From: an uncultured Acidimicrobiales bacterium
Lineage (GTDB): Bacteria > Actinomycetota > Acidimicrobiia > Acidimicrobiales > SHLQ01
Length of the DNA stretch: 64,000 bases
NCBI GenBank assembly: GCA_938084885.1
Contig: CALKGG010000018.1
Coordinates: 1-64,000, forward strand
Direction: 5' to 3'
Shown here piece after piece: positions 1 through 9,360 of the stretch; the stretch's first letter is position 1, and each line of letters opens with the position of its first letter. The notes under the pieces are model-generated. The model was not told the DNA's origin. It worked only from the letters and a program-made list of their open reading frames with translations, and ran no database searches. A program made the position numbers and the translations under genes.

Positions 1-5
1 TGGTC

Positions 6-2360
6 ATGGTTCTCAAGGCTCGAGCGCAGAAAAGAAACATCGACGCGTGGTTGGACGCAACCGCAATCACTTCGGGTGCGTTCCTGTTGTATTGGGTGGG
101 ATTCCTCGCTGAGTTCATGAGCAATCCGAACAACCCTCTCAATACCGTTGCGTTGAGCACGGTCTATAACGTCATCGTGTTCGGCGCAGGTGCGGTCCTC
201 CTGCGGATTGGAGCTACTCCTGGCCAGAGACCAATGAGTTACAAGCTACTCGGCGTCGCTGGAGTGTCATTCGTCATCGCTGACATTGCTGGGGCAATTT
301 CCGCGGCGAACGGCGACGGAATCCTCATCACGCTCGCCCTTTCTCCAATTGTCTACGGGCTTGCATTTGCCGCGACCTGGCACCCGAGCGCCGGAGAAAT
401 TGTTCGCCTTCCTGACGTCGCCGAGGATCGGCTCAGCAACTTCCGTCTCATTGCCTCTTCCCTCGCGTTGATCGTCCCGCTCTTTATCGCAGGTGCCCCA
501 GCGGCCCGCGACGGAATGGGTCAGATCGTTGCGCTCATCCTCGCAACAATAATTACTGCGGCACTCATCCTTCGCCTCACGCGCTTGCTCCGTTCGCAAC
601 AGGACCTGTTCGACCTCAAGGTAGAGCGCGAGGCTACCGAGCGGGCGAACGTGTCGATCGCTCAAAACGAACGACGTTTCAGAGCGCTCGTTCAGAACGC
701 AACCGATGTTGTCTTGGTGCTCGATGCTTCCGGTGTCCCGAGCTATGTCTCCCCCGCAATCGAGACCATCACCGGATACCCAGTTAGCGCCTACCTCGGC
801 CGCTCACTCGAGTGGACCACGCACAGGAACGACTGGGACGACATCTTGCACTCCTTCCGCCAAGTACTCAAACACGGCGAGTCTCAACGTGTCGAAATCC
901 GCACCATGACGTCGAGCAACGAGACCCGACTACTTTCCTGCGTAACGACCAACATGATGAACGTTGACGGCGTTGGTGGCATCGTTGTCAATGCAACGGA
1001 CATAACCTCTGAACGACTTCTCGAATCGGATCTCCGGACTGCAGAACTCTTCGATCCGCTTACGTTGTTGTTCAACCGCAACACGTTCATCGGCGAGGTG
1101 TCGCGGGCGATTCGGGAGAACTCCTTTACCCAAACCGAGACGGCGGTTGCCGTGATCAACCTCGACGAATTTCGCATTCTCAACGAGGGAATCGGCACCG
1201 AGGTCGGCGACGAGGTCCTCATTGAAACCGCAGCACGGATCCGTCGACACCTCCGTATTGGTGATGTAGTCGCCCGACTCAACGGCGACGAATTCGGCGT
1301 GCTCATGACCGTGGAGCACGATCCCGAGCAGATCACCGAGCCCATCGACCGCATCCTCACGGGTATTGCAAAGCCAATGACGATCGGCGGACACGACCTC
1401 ACGATCAGAGCAACCGCGGGCCTCGCTATCGATTCGGACGGCTCGCTCACTGGCGTGCAGCTCATGCGGAACGCGGACACTGCGGTCGATGCAGCAAAAG
1501 AAAGCCAACGAGGAGGTGTCCTGCTGTTCGAAGAGCAGATGGGCACCGAGGTCTCGCGCCAGATCGAGATCCGCAATCGGTTGCGCCATGCAATCGTGAA
1601 CGAAGAGCTCCGCTTGGTCTACCAGCCGCTGATCGATATCGGTACGGGCCGGATTGCGTCGCTGGAAGCACTGGCCCGGTGGAATGACCCCAAACTCGGA
1701 GAGATCAGCCCGGCGATCTTTATTCCCGTCGCCGAACGAACTGGCCTTATCGTCGAGTTCGGCGCGTGGGCGTTGCGCACGGTGTGTGAACAGATCTCGA
1801 AATGGGATGCCGCTGGCCTCAGGGACTTCTCGGTCAGTGTGAACCTCTCAGGCGACCAGCTACGTGACCCTGCAGTTACCACAATGGTGGCATCGGCCAT
1901 TACCGACGCAGGCATCGACCCCGAGCGCTTGACCATCGAGATCACCGAATCCATCCTGATCGACGATGACGAGATCATCAGCAAACGCATCCAGGAGATT
2001 CGTCAACTCGGTGTCAAACTCGCAATCGACGATTTTGGAACCGGCTACTCCTCGCTGAACTACCTCCGCCGATACGAGTTCGACATCTTGAAGATTGACC
2101 GAGACTTCGTGACACCGCTCGCCGACCCGAAGAACAGGCGGGAACGCCACATTGCGAAGGCCATGATCGGGCTTGCTCACGCATTAGATGCCATCACCGT
2201 TGCCGAGGGCATCGAGGAGGTGAGCGAACTCAACGCTCTCGCGGCATTGGGCTGCGACCACGCGCAAGGCTTTTTCTTCTACCGGCCGACCGAAGTTGCT
2301 GAGGTAGCCGAGGTGCTCTGGCGCTCCGCAAGCGTCCGGCACCAGCAGCTAGCGAGCTAA
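6..2360 (+). CDS. Membrane PAS-GGDEF-EAL cyclic-di-GMP protein
   Basis: Probable membrane-bound enzyme that makes and/or degrades cyclic di-GMP. The N-terminal ~200 residues hold several hydrophobic segments (an integral-membrane sensor of no family I recognise). A PAS domain follows from about residue 220 (NERRFRALVQNATDVV), then GGDEF (from DPLTLLFNRNTF; signature NGDEF near residue 425, first Gly replaced by Asn) and EAL from about residue 520 (SLEALARW near 553, DDFGTGYSSL, EGIEE). The EAL metal and catalytic motifs look complete, so phosphodiesterase activity is likely. The Asn in the GGDEF signature leaves cyclase activity uncertain. The frame is open to the window edge, so the true start may lie upstream of the ATG used here. 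It converges on the next gene with a 4-bp gap. Confidence 0.9.
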   Translation: MVLKARAQKRNIDAWLDATAITSGAFLLYWVGFLAEFMSNPNNPLNTVALSTVYNVIVFGAGAVLLRIGATPGQRPMSYKLLGVAGVSFVIADIAGAISAANGDGILITLALSPIVYGLAFAATWHPSAGEIVRLPDVAEDRLSNFRLIASSLALIVPLFIAGAPAARDGMGQIVALILATIITAALILRLTRLLRSQQDLFDLKVEREATERANVSIAQNERRFRALVQNATDVVLVLDASGVPSYVSPAIETITGYPVSAYLGRSLEWTTHRNDWDDILHSFRQVLKHGESQRVEIRTMTSSNETRLLSCVTTNMMNVDGVGGIVVNATDITSERLLESDLRTAELFDPLTLLFNRNTFIGEVSRAIRENSFTQTETAVAVINLDEFRILNEGIGTEVGDEVLIETAARIRRHLRIGDVVARLNGDEFGVLMTVEHDPEQITEPIDRILTGIAKPMTIGGHDLTIRATAGLAIDSDGSLTGVQLMRNADTAVDAAKESQRGGVLLFEEQMGTEVSRQIEIRNRLRHAIVNEELRLVYQPLIDIGTGRIASLEALARWNDPKLGEISPAIFIPVAERTGLIVEFGAWALRTVCEQISKWDAAGLRDFSVSVNLSGDQLRDPAVTTMVASAITDAGIDPERLTIEITESILIDDDEIISKRIQEIRQLGVKLAIDDFGTGYSSLNYLRRYEFDILKIDRDFVTPLADPKNRRERHIAKAMIGLAHALDAITVAEGIEEVSELNALAALGCDHAQGFFFYRPTEVAEVAEVLWRSASVRHQQLAS

Positions 2361-2364
2361 CGCG

Positions 2365-3162
2365 CTACCAAACTCGCCACGGTGCTTCGCCACGGTCCCA
2401 GAGCCTGTTGAGTTCTACGTACTCGCGGTAGGTGTCCATGCCACGCCAGAAGCCCTTGTGCAGGTAGTAATTGAGGTGGCCGTCGTTGGTCAGACGTTGA
2501 AGCGCATCTGACTCGAGCATCTCACCGTCCTCATCGGGCACGTAATCAAGGAACTTGCGATCGAACATGAAGTAGCCGCCATTGACCACACCGGTGTTGA
2601 GATCGGGTTTCTCGGAGAAATCCGTGACGACAGACCCATCGGTTTGGAGTTCACCGAAGCGCGAGGTCGGGTGAACTGCGGTGACCGTTCCGATCTTGCC
2701 GTGCTCGTAGTGGAACGCTCGAAGCGCTGCGATGTCGATGTCGGCTAGGCCGTCGCCGTACGTCAGCATGAAGTATGGCGAATCCTCGAGGTACTTCTTG
2801 GCCCGGCAAAGGCGTCCGCCGGTGAGCGTGTCGAGGCCGGTATAGGCCATTGTCACTTCGAAATTTTCGCTGCCGTAGTCGCCGTGAAATGACGTCTCAG
2901 CGTTGTTCAAGTTGACAGTGAAATCGCTGGTCTTTTCGCGGTAGGCAAGGAAGTACTCCTTAATGGTCCACGACTTGTAGCCGAGGAGAATGACGAACCG
3001 TGTGTGCCCATAGCTGGCGTAGGTCTTCATGATGTGCCACATGATTGGCTTGCCACCGACGTCGATCATGGGTTTCGGAAGCGATTCGGACGCCTCGCGA
3101 ATTCTCGTCCCCTTACCACCGGCAAGGATCACCACTGGAATGTCTGATGGATCGACTGTCAT
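2365..3162 (-). CDS. rfbF: Glucose-1-phosphate cytidylyltransferase
   Basis: Makes CDP-glucose from CTP and glucose-1-phosphate, the first step towards CDP-linked deoxysugars for surface glycans; cytosolic. About 265 residues, the normal family length. Signatures: nucleotide loop LAGGKGTRI at the N-terminus, the sugar-phosphate motif TYGDGLADID in the middle, then VVNGGYFMFDRKFLDY and KGFWRGMDT at the C-terminus, which separate RfbF from other sugar nucleotidyltransferases. The ATG at 3162 is preferred over the GTG at 3177 because GAGGAG lies 4 nt upstream of it. No other CDP-sugar gene is adjacent. The nearest glycan genes in the window are at the far right end. Confidence 0.93.
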   Translation of the reverse strand: MTVDPSDIPVVILAGGKGTRIREASESLPKPMIDVGGKPIMWHIMKTYASYGHTRFVILLGYKSWTIKEYFLAYREKTSDFTVNLNNAETSFHGDYGSENFEVTMAYTGLDTLTGGRLCRAKKYLEDSPYFMLTYGDGLADIDIAALRAFHYEHGKIGTVTAVHPTSRFGELQTDGSVVTDFSEKPDLNTGVVNGGYFMFDRKFLDYVPDEDGEMLESDALQRLTNDGHLNYYLHKGFWRGMDTYREYVELNRLWDRGEAPWRVW

Positions 3163-3249
3163 CGTTCTCCTCGTCACTGGATTTGCGTGCCCACCTCTAT
3201 GGTTCCATGAACCGGACAGTTTGACTCCGATGCATACGGATCAGTTGCA

Positions 3250-3840
3250 CTAGTCGACTTGGACCACTCCTTGACGAAGAACGTCGAGGTGGCCGCCACT
3301 CACATCCACGACTGTTGAGGCAAGTCCTTCGAGCTCTCCCCCATCGACAATCAGTTCGACCACATTGCCAAAGGCCGATACCAAACTTGTCGGATCGGTG
3401 ATGGTTGGCGACCCGTGAATGTTCGCACTTGTCGCTGCGACTGGTCCGAACATCCGGGCACACTCTTGCAGAAGCGGAAAATCTGGGACTCTGACACCAA
3501 TCGTGGCGACACCTTCCGCGTTGGCCGTGTCGCCCAAGTGGAACCCGAGGTTTCTTGCGCTAGCTGCAACTATCGTCAGCGCCCCTGGCCAATGACGGTT
3601 GGCGAGCTCGTCAAAGAAATCCGAAGATCGAACAAGCCCGCTGGCTTGTTCGATCGAGGCTGCGAGCACCGCAACTGGTACGCCTTCGGGGCGACGTTTG
3701 AGCTCGAACAGCCGAGCCATTGCAACGGGCGATTTCGGGTTTGCGGCGAGCCCATAGACGGTGTCGGTTGGAATGATCACGACGTCGTCGCGTTCGAGCG
3801 CGGCAACGACACGGGCTGCTTGGTCGTCGTTACTGGCCAC
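3250..3840 (-). CDS. Threonylcarbamoyl-AMP synthase (Sua5/YwlC/YrdC family)
   Basis: Forms threonylcarbamoyl-AMP from threonine, bicarbonate and ATP for the t6A37 modification of ANN-decoding tRNAs. About 196 residues, a single YrdC domain without the extra Sua5 C-terminal domain. Family signature IPTDTVYGLAANP near residues 22-34, and the SxTSAN-like stretch ATSANIHGSPT. A longer upstream frame exists but runs through prmC and is not YrdC-like. The GTG at 3840 (VASNDDQAARVV) is chosen, giving an 11-bp overlap with the end of prmC. This is the last gene of the prfA-prmC-sua5 run, as in mycobacteria. Confidence 0.9.
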   Translation of the reverse strand: MASNDDQAARVVAALERDDVVIIPTDTVYGLAANPKSPVAMARLFELKRRPEGVPVAVLAASIEQASGLVRSSDFFDELANRHWPGALTIVAASARNLGFHLGDTANAEGVATIGVRVPDFPLLQECARMFGPVAATSANIHGSPTITDPTSLVSAFGNVVELIVDGGELEGLASTVVDVSGGHLDVLRQGVVQVD

Positions 3841-4732
3841 GTTGCAACACCACCACTCGGTCAAGGCCGGCAAGATCGCAATGAATCTTCGCGACGTATC
3901 CGAGTGACGCTCCTTGGGCTGCGATCGTGCTGGTTTGTGTGTGGGCCATCTCCAACACAAGCGAACCGTTCGACCGCAACCACGTTGATGCGTGCTCGAC
4001 AATGTGTTGCAGATCTTTCAACCCGTCGTTACCGGCCCGAAGCGCCGATTCTGGTTCCCAGTCGACGACCGAGCAAGGCAGTTCCTCATCGGTCCCGATA
4101 TAGGGCGGGTTCGACACGATGACGTCACATTCGCCTCGGTAGTGGTCGGGCACTGCGTCGAACCAGGATCCGCAGGAAATCTCAACTCCGCGTGCGACAC
4201 TGCCAAGCCCCACCAAGTTCGCTCGCGCAACAGCGAGCGCATCTTTGCTCGCGTCGGTGAGGAGTACCCGGGTACCTGGCCGTTCTGCGGCGATGGATAG
4301 ACCAATTGCTCCTGAACCGGTGCCCATATCGATGACCGTGCCCCCACCATGGGGGCGCATGCGAATGAGTTCGTCGATAGCCAAACCAGCAACGAGCTCG
4401 GTTTCAGGTCGCGGGATGAGTACGCGTTGATCGATCAACAAATCGACGGAACGAAATTGCCAATGGCCGAGCACGTACTGAATAGGTTCTCCGGCGCTTC
4501 GGCGGCTCACGAGCGCGTCCAATTTGGCAACGCCGCGGGTCGTCGCGAAATCGTCGAGTGCTTCGTGGAAGTCAGTTCCAGTTGTCCCCGTTACTTCTTC
4601 GACTATCCAACGTGCTTCGAGCTTGGGGTTGTCGGCAGCACAGGACTGTTCGAGCAGCAATGAAGTCTCGGCAAGCAGCGCCCGCCACGTGATCGTGCCG
4701 TCGAGGTCGGCCCCATTGTCTTGGTCAGTCAT
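3830..4732 (-). CDS. prmC: Peptide chain release factor N5-glutamine methyltransferase
   Basis: SAM-dependent enzyme that methylates the glutamine of the GGQ motif in RF1 and RF2. 300 residues, the usual length. The N-terminal helical PrmC domain is followed by a Rossmann methyltransferase with SAM loop VIDMGTGSGAIGLSIA and the family signature SNPPYIG. The ATG at 4732 overlaps the end of prfA by 8 bp, so enzyme and substrate are translationally coupled. A much longer open frame upstream lies inside prfA and is a shadow. Confidence 0.94.
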   Translation of the reverse strand: MTDQDNGADLDGTITWRALLAETSLLLEQSCAADNPKLEARWIVEEVTGTTGTDFHEALDDFATTRGVAKLDALVSRRSAGEPIQYVLGHWQFRSVDLLIDQRVLIPRPETELVAGLAIDELIRMRPHGGGTVIDMGTGSGAIGLSIAAERPGTRVLLTDASKDALAVARANLVGLGSVARGVEISCGSWFDAVPDHYRGECDVIVSNPPYIGTDEELPCSVVDWEPESALRAGNDGLKDLQHIVEHASTWLRSNGSLVLEMAHTQTSTIAAQGASLGYVAKIHCDLAGLDRVVVLQRGQ

Positions 4733-5789
4733 CACCGGCGAGGCGACGCTGTTGATCGTCGTGCAATAGTGCGTCCGAAACCGTGTCGAGCTCCCCGGCG
4801 AGCACTTTGTCGAGGTTGTGCACGGTAAGGCCGATTCGGTGATCGGAAACGCGATTCTCTTTGAAGTTGTAGGTGCGGATCTTCTCCGAGCGGCCTCCGC
4901 CGCCCATCTGGCTCTTCCGTTGCTCGCTGGCTTCGGCGGCCTGACGATCTTGTTCGGCTTGAAGGATGCGACTTCGAAGCACGCGAAGCGCTTTGGCCTT
5001 GTTTTGGAGCTGGCTCTTCTCGTCCTGCATCGACACGACAACGCCGGTGGGCTTGTGGGTGATGCGGACGGCCGAGTCGGTGGTGTTCACCGACTGACCG
5101 CCCGGGCCCGACGCACGGTAGACATCGATCTGGAGGTCGTTCTCGTTGATCTCGACATCGACCTCTTCGGCTTCGGGGAGGACCGACACCGTGGCCGACG
5201 AGGTGTGCACGCGGCCCTGGGTCTCGGTCTTTGGCACACGCTGCACGCGGTGCACTCCCGCTTCGAACTTCATACGGCTCCAGACACCCTCACCCGAGAG
5301 GCTGAAGGTGACGCTGGTGAATCCGCCCATGTCGGACTCGTTGCCCTCCATCATCTCGAACTTCCAACCCATGCGGGAAGCAAAGGTCTTGAACATGTCG
5401 AAGAGGTCACGGGCAAAGAGGTTTGCCTCTTCGCCGCCTTCGGCCCCGCGAATTTCGATGATTGCGTTGCGGTCGTCGTTCGGGTCTTTCGGGAGCAGGG
5501 CCAGCCGGAACGCCGCCGTCGTCTCCTCGACTTTGGTCTCGAGTTCGGTGACCTCCGAGCGCCAGATTTCCCGTTCGTCGCCCTCGGACTCGTTAAACAT
5601 CTCCTGGGCGTCACCGAGGTCTTCGGTCGCACCACGTAGCGCACGTCCAATGCTCACGATGCTGTCGAGCTCTTTGTGCCGCCGAGCTTCTTGTTGAAAT
5701 CGCTTCTGATCGGCAATGAGCTGAGGATCACCCAGTCGGGCCTCTACGTCAGCAAATTCGCGTTCGAGGGATTCGAGTCGTTGGAGCAC
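4725..5789 (-). CDS. prfA: Peptide chain release factor 1
   Basis: Recognises UAA and UAG stop codons and triggers peptide release. 354 residues, the expected length. The GGQ hydrolysis motif is at about 230-232 (SGPGGQSVNTTDSAVR). The stop-codon reading tripeptide is PKT at about 186-188 in the context RVPKTETQGRVHTSSATV. This is the RF1-type PxT form, not the SPF of RF2. The start is a GTG with only a weak ribosome site. The 189 bp before it hold repeats listed separately. Since RF1 does not read UGA, it would not compete at the possible selenocysteine codon at 59286. Confidence 0.95.
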   Translation of the reverse strand: MLQRLESLEREFADVEARLGDPQLIADQKRFQQEARRHKELDSIVSIGRALRGATEDLGDAQEMFNESEGDEREIWRSEVTELETKVEETTAAFRLALLPKDPNDDRNAIIEIRGAEGGEEANLFARDLFDMFKTFASRMGWKFEMMEGNESDMGGFTSVTFSLSGEGVWSRMKFEAGVHRVQRVPKTETQGRVHTSSATVSVLPEAEEVDVEINENDLQIDVYRASGPGGQSVNTTDSAVRITHKPTGVVVSMQDEKSQLQNKAKALRVLRSRILQAEQDRQAAEASEQRKSQMGGGGRSEKIRTYNFKENRVSDHRIGLTVHNLDKVLAGELDTVSDALLHDDQQRRLAGDD

Positions 5790-5868
5790 GAAGACAACTT
5801 ACCGGCGCCACGGCGCGGTTTTCGGTTCTGCCCGAGCCAGATCACCACATCACCGATCACCGCATCAC

Positions 5869-5908
5869 GGGGTCGTACCCCTTTCGCCAAATTGGGGTCG
5901 TACCCCTT
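5869..5908. repeat. Tandem 15-bp palindromic repeat upstream of prfA
   Basis: GGGGTCGTACCCCTT occurs twice, at 5869-5883 and 5894-5908, with a 25-bp offset. Each copy is a small hairpin (GGGG, 5-nt loop, CCCC). The next stretch towards prfA (about 5841-5868) contains four near-repeats of ATCACC on the + strand. Together they fill most of the gap between prfA and the upstream gene. They could be protein-binding sites or RNA structure in the prfA leader. I see no clear promoter hexamers here. Confidence 0.75.
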
Positions 5909-5978
5909 GTTCGAAAAGAGGTCAGGGCACGTTACGTTTGTGTGACAGTTTTTGGGTGGCACGACCAGCGGTGCTTGC

Positions 5979-6968
5979 CTAGTGAGCGTTCGCTGCCCAC
6001 TCCCCTTCGATCGCAACGACTGACGACGGGATAGCCAACGCAGCAACGGCGTCGACGATGCGCTGATGCTGATCACGTGGCGGCACGACGACAACGACCT
6101 CATCGGGACGATGCAACGCCGAAAGCCCGGCGGCAGTCTCGGCAATACCCAGATCGAGCCCGACCGCACATGCCACCAGAACCGACGATCCATCGTGGGA
6201 CACCCCAAGTGCCGCTGCGGGCTGGGTTTCCATCAAACCAGGACGCGGAACGAGCAGCGGAACCGGGTTAAGCGTGGCGAGCCCGATCAGCGACGGCTCA
6301 CGAATGAGCTGAGCCCGCAACCATCGAGCCCGAGCAAGGCGGCCAATAGCGTGCGGAGCTGACGCTGCAGAACGATGGGGACGAACCATTGCAATCACTC
6401 CTTGGAGCGATTCGGCGACATCTCGGCCGTCCGGGTTGAGCGCAGCCGAGGCGAATTGGTCGAATGCGCCAACACCAATGTCGATGTCGCACGTGCCATC
6501 GCGCGTGCCAACTCGCGCAAGTTCGAGACCGTTGATCTCACCCAACCACACGCCATGGTCGGCAACAACATCGAGGCCGGCTTCCAACAGTAACGCAGTG
6601 AGGTCGGCGCAATCGGGCGCCGGTTCGACCTCTGGGGCAACCGGCGAGACGAGAGCCATGCCACGGCCTTCTACTTCCCAGACATTTGGAACCGGCGACT
6701 GGAACGCCGACGCCGAGAATGCCAGCGCGCTCGCTCCCTCATCGACGATGAGGTTGATCGCCGCACAGTTGTTTGCGTTCGCCCAAATAATGGCGGTGCC
6801 AAGCATTCCGGGCGTGTGCGTTGGAAAGTAGATCCAACCAGCACCACCCGCAACCGCCGACGCGCCGCCGCCGAGGCGGTTGACCTCGGCGGTTTCGATA
6901 TCGAGATGCTCAGTTACCAGCGCCCGCAGCTTCGCAGCTGCGAGTTCGGCGAGACGCTCGTTGTTCAG
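5979..6968 (-). CDS. Conserved hypothetical protein between rpmE and prfA, probable CTG start
   Basis: I do not recognise a family. The first ATG (6806) is internal. The frame stays open and protein-like for 54 more codons upstream ([20 protein letters not shown], then a Gly-rich stretch and [11 protein letters not shown]) to an in-frame TGA at 6975-6977. In those 54 codons there is no ATG, GTG or TTG. The first candidate is CTG at 6968-6966, which overlaps the rpmE stop as CTGA, as expected for translational coupling. From there the protein has about 329 residues, is Ala/Val-rich and looks cytosolic. It may work with the translation genes around it, but nothing in the sequence shows a reaction. 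Confidence 0.7.
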   Translation of the reverse strand: MNNERLAELAAAKLRALVTEHLDIETAEVNRLGGGASAVAGGAGWIYFPTHTPGMLGTAIIWANANNCAAINLIVDEGASALAFSASAFQSPVPNVWEVEGRGMALVSPVAPEVEPAPDCADLTALLLEAGLDVVADHGVWLGEINGLELARVGTRDGTCDIDIGVGAFDQFASAALNPDGRDVAESLQGVIAMVRPHRSAASAPHAIGRLARARWLRAQLIREPSLIGLATLNPVPLLVPRPGLMETQPAAALGVSHDGSSVLVACAVGLDLGIAETAAGLSALHRPDEVVVVVPPRDQHQRIVDAVAALAIPSSVVAIEGEWAANAH

Positions 6969-7315
6969 CTTTCGTCAGCTTTTGGCGCTGCCTCGTCGAC
7001 GGGTGCAGCACTTGCCTCTTCGACGGGCGCCTCAGCGACTGCTTCGTCCTCCGCAGGTGCACCGGCCTTCTTGCGGCGGGCACCATAACGACGCTCAAAG
7101 CGCTCCACACGACCAGCCGTATCGACGATCTTCATCTGTCCAGTGAAGAACGGATGACTGCGTGAAGAGAGCTCGACTTTGGCAAGAGGGTACTCAACGC
7201 CGTCGAGGGTAATGGACTCAGACGTTGGCATGGTCGAGCCAACGATGATGTTGTCTCCCGATGACTGGTCCTGAAAGACGACAGGACGGTACTCGGGGTG
7301 AATGTCGGGCTTCAT
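6965..7315 (-). CDS. rpmE2: 50S ribosomal protein L31, type B
   Basis: Ribosomal protein bL31. It starts [16 protein letters not shown], typical of the zinc-free type B form, and lacks the Cys pairs of type A. The core ends with [15 protein letters not shown]-terminal tail of about 35 residues, rich in Ala, Glu and Pro, extends beyond the usual ~85 residues. It lies between rho and prfA, its standard actinobacterial position, and its TGA overlaps the apparent CTG start of the next gene. Confidence 0.93.
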   Translation of the reverse strand: MKPDIHPEYRPVVFQDQSSGDNIIVGSTMPTSESITLDGVEYPLAKVELSSRSHPFFTGQMKIVDTAGRVERFERRYGARRKKAGAPAEDEAVAEAPVEEASAAPVDEAAPKADES

Positions 7316-7348
7316 AGTGTCTCCAGTCTCGCTTGCGATCAGGCGAGA

Positions 7349-9061
7349 TCAAACTCCTTTGGCAACTTCTTTCAAGAAGGCCTCATTTGTTTTGAATGTA
7401 CGTAGGCGATCAATCAATAGCTCCAAGCCAGCAGTCGACCCGTTATTGGACTCCTGAGCCATATTCGACAGCACGCGGCGGAGCTTCCAGATCTGGTCGA
7501 CTTGCTTCTGTCCGTCAAAGAGCAGCTGTTCTTGACGGGTCGAACTGGCGTCGACATCGATGGCAGGGTAGATGCGGCGCTCGGCGGAACGGCGGTCGAG
7601 CCGAAGCTCCATGTTTCCGGTGCCCTTAAACTCTTCGAAGATCACCTCGTCCATCTTGGACCCGGTCTCGACCAGCGCCGTTGCGAGGATCGTCAGCGAG
7701 CCCCCTTCTTCGAGGTTGCGAGCTGCACCGAAGAACCGCTTTGGCGGGTAGAGCGCTCCAGAGTCGAGCCCTCCCGACATGATGCGACCATTGGCAGGTG
7801 CAGTCTGGTTATAGGCACGGGCCAAGCGGGTGATGCCATCGACGATCAGGACGACGTCGCGCCCTTCTTCGACCATGCGCTTCGCGCGTTCGATCGTGAT
7901 CTCGGCGAGCGCTGTGTGTTCATCGGCGGGACGGTCAAAGGTCGACGAGATGACCTCACCTTCCTGTAGTGACCGCTTGATATCGGTGACCTCTTCAGGC
8001 CGTTCATCGATGAGCAACACCATGAGGGCAACCTCGGGGTTGTTCTTCTCGATGGCCTGCGCGATGTTCTTCATGATCGTCGTCTTGCCCGCTTTGGGAG
8101 GCGAGACGATGAGGCCGCGCTGGCCCTTACCAATCGGGGCGATCAAATCGATGATCCGAGCGGTCATGTCGTCGGCGAAGCCCTTGCGCTCTTGCACAAG
8201 CTTTTCGTCTGGGTGCAGCGGCGTCAACGAATCGAAGTGCGGCCGGTTCTTGGCTCGTTCTGGGCTGCCACCGTTGACCGAGTCAATGGTGAGCATGGCC
8301 GGGTTCTTCTCGTTGCGGTTGGCTGGTCGGCTCGTACCGGTGAGTTGGTCACCCTTACGAAGGCCGAACTGGCGAACCTGCTTGACCGAAACGTATGCGT
8401 CTTCCTTTGACGATCGCATCGTGCCGACGCGCAAGAAGCCGTAGCCATCGTCGCGGAGGTCGAGGAATCCTTCGACCGTTACCGGCTCTGCATCTGGCTG
8501 ATTCTCTCCGTCAGCGCCACGGCCACGGCGTCGACGTCGACGGTTGCCACGGTCATCCTCGTCAACTTTTTGCTCCCCGTTGTTCTGTGCGTTCTGATTG
8601 TCGGCCTTGTTGCGATTGCGGCCCCGCTTTGTGGTGACGTTGCCAAAATCGAACTCACTATCGCCAGCGTGATAGGTGTTTGCCTCAGCGTCGTCACCAG
8701 CGTTGTCTCCACGGGCATTTGCGGCGGATTCGCCCGTGCCGCCGTCACCTTTTTCTGCCTTGGATTGCGTTGACTTGTTGGTATCGGACCGCTTGCGCGG
8801 CGACGCCTGTTTCGCTGTAGCGGTGCCTTTTGCATCGCCATCAGCCGACGCGCTGTCGCTCGCCGAATCAGCGCTGCCGCTCTCCGCATCGGTATCGGCA
8901 GGATCGGCACTGTCGCCCATTGCGGTCTTGATGATCAAGTCGACGATCTCGGCTTTGCGGGCCTTTGACGGGGGCTTTGAACCAAGGGCTGTTGCGATAG
9001 TGACCAATTCATCGCGGTCTTTACGCTCGAGCGTCGACCGGCGAAGTTCCGTGGATTCCAC
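7349..9061 (-). CDS. rho: Transcription termination factor Rho
   Basis: Hexameric RNA-dependent ATPase that ends transcription. About 570 residues from the GTG at 9061, which has AGAGG 5 nt upstream. A longer frame to 9169 lacks family similarity. Order: N-terminal Rho_N helical domain (residues 1-50), a disordered insert of about 140 residues rich in Asp, Asn and Ala with an Arg-rich patch (RRRRRGRG), the cold-shock RNA-binding domain ([16 protein letters not shown] near 195), then the ATPase domain with Walker A PPKAGKTT near 320 and the motor core to the end. Long inserts of this kind are typical of actinobacterial Rho. It follows thrC; thrB, usually between them, is absent. Confidence 0.95.
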   Translation of the reverse strand: MESTELRRSTLERKDRDELVTIATALGSKPPSKARKAEIVDLIIKTAMGDSADPADTDAESGSADSASDSASADGDAKGTATAKQASPRKRSDTNKSTQSKAEKGDGGTGESAANARGDNAGDDAEANTYHAGDSEFDFGNVTTKRGRNRNKADNQNAQNNGEQKVDEDDRGNRRRRRRGRGADGENQPDAEPVTVEGFLDLRDDGYGFLRVGTMRSSKEDAYVSVKQVRQFGLRKGDQLTGTSRPANRNEKNPAMLTIDSVNGGSPERAKNRPHFDSLTPLHPDEKLVQERKGFADDMTARIIDLIAPIGKGQRGLIVSPPKAGKTTIMKNIAQAIEKNNPEVALMVLLIDERPEEVTDIKRSLQEGEVISSTFDRPADEHTALAEITIERAKRMVEEGRDVVLIVDGITRLARAYNQTAPANGRIMSGGLDSGALYPPKRFFGAARNLEEGGSLTILATALVETGSKMDEVIFEEFKGTGNMELRLDRRSAERRIYPAIDVDASSTRQEQLLFDGQKQVDQIWKLRRVLSNMAQESNNGSTAGLELLIDRLRTFKTNEAFLKEVAKGV

Positions 9062-9201
9062 GTCTACCTCTTCGTTTGTAGGGGTGTTGCATCTTTGGGG
9101 TGAATGCCGGGATGGGCCTCTACCCTCCCCGTTGCGCTTCCAGGCCCTGCCTCGAAGAGGCCAGCCCACCTACGGAACCGCAGGTTTTCCAAGCGACGCT
9201 A

Positions 9202-9230
9202 AGCGTAGCCGCCCGAGCTCACGACGTCAC
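9202..9230 (-). promoter_or_regulatory. Possible rho promoter
   Basis: On the minus strand, GTGACG (9230-9225) and TACGCT (9207-9202) are separated by 17 bp, a fair match to a vegetative -35/-10 pair. It would give a leader of roughly 135 nt before the rho GTG. The leader contains a GCCTC-loop-GAGGC hairpin (9149-9161). I see nothing else in the 299-bp gap between rho and thrC. Rho leaders are often attenuated, but no mechanism can be read here. Confidence 0.4.
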
Positions 9231-9360
9231 TTCCAGCGGCGCTTGTGTCGATTGTGACGAATGTCGAAACTGCGCGGTTCGTAGCGAGGGCCGAACGTTG
9301 CGCCGGGGCCATCGTTGAGTTTTTGTGCCACATTGGGCAACGAGCTGGCGCTGATGACAT

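Noticed and set aside
3841-4002. N-terminal extension of the Sua5-like protein
   Set aside because: The extension lies inside prmC and has no YrdC similarity; the GTG at 3840 fits the family.
4818-5639. 273-codon + strand frame
   Set aside because: Antisense shadow of prfA.
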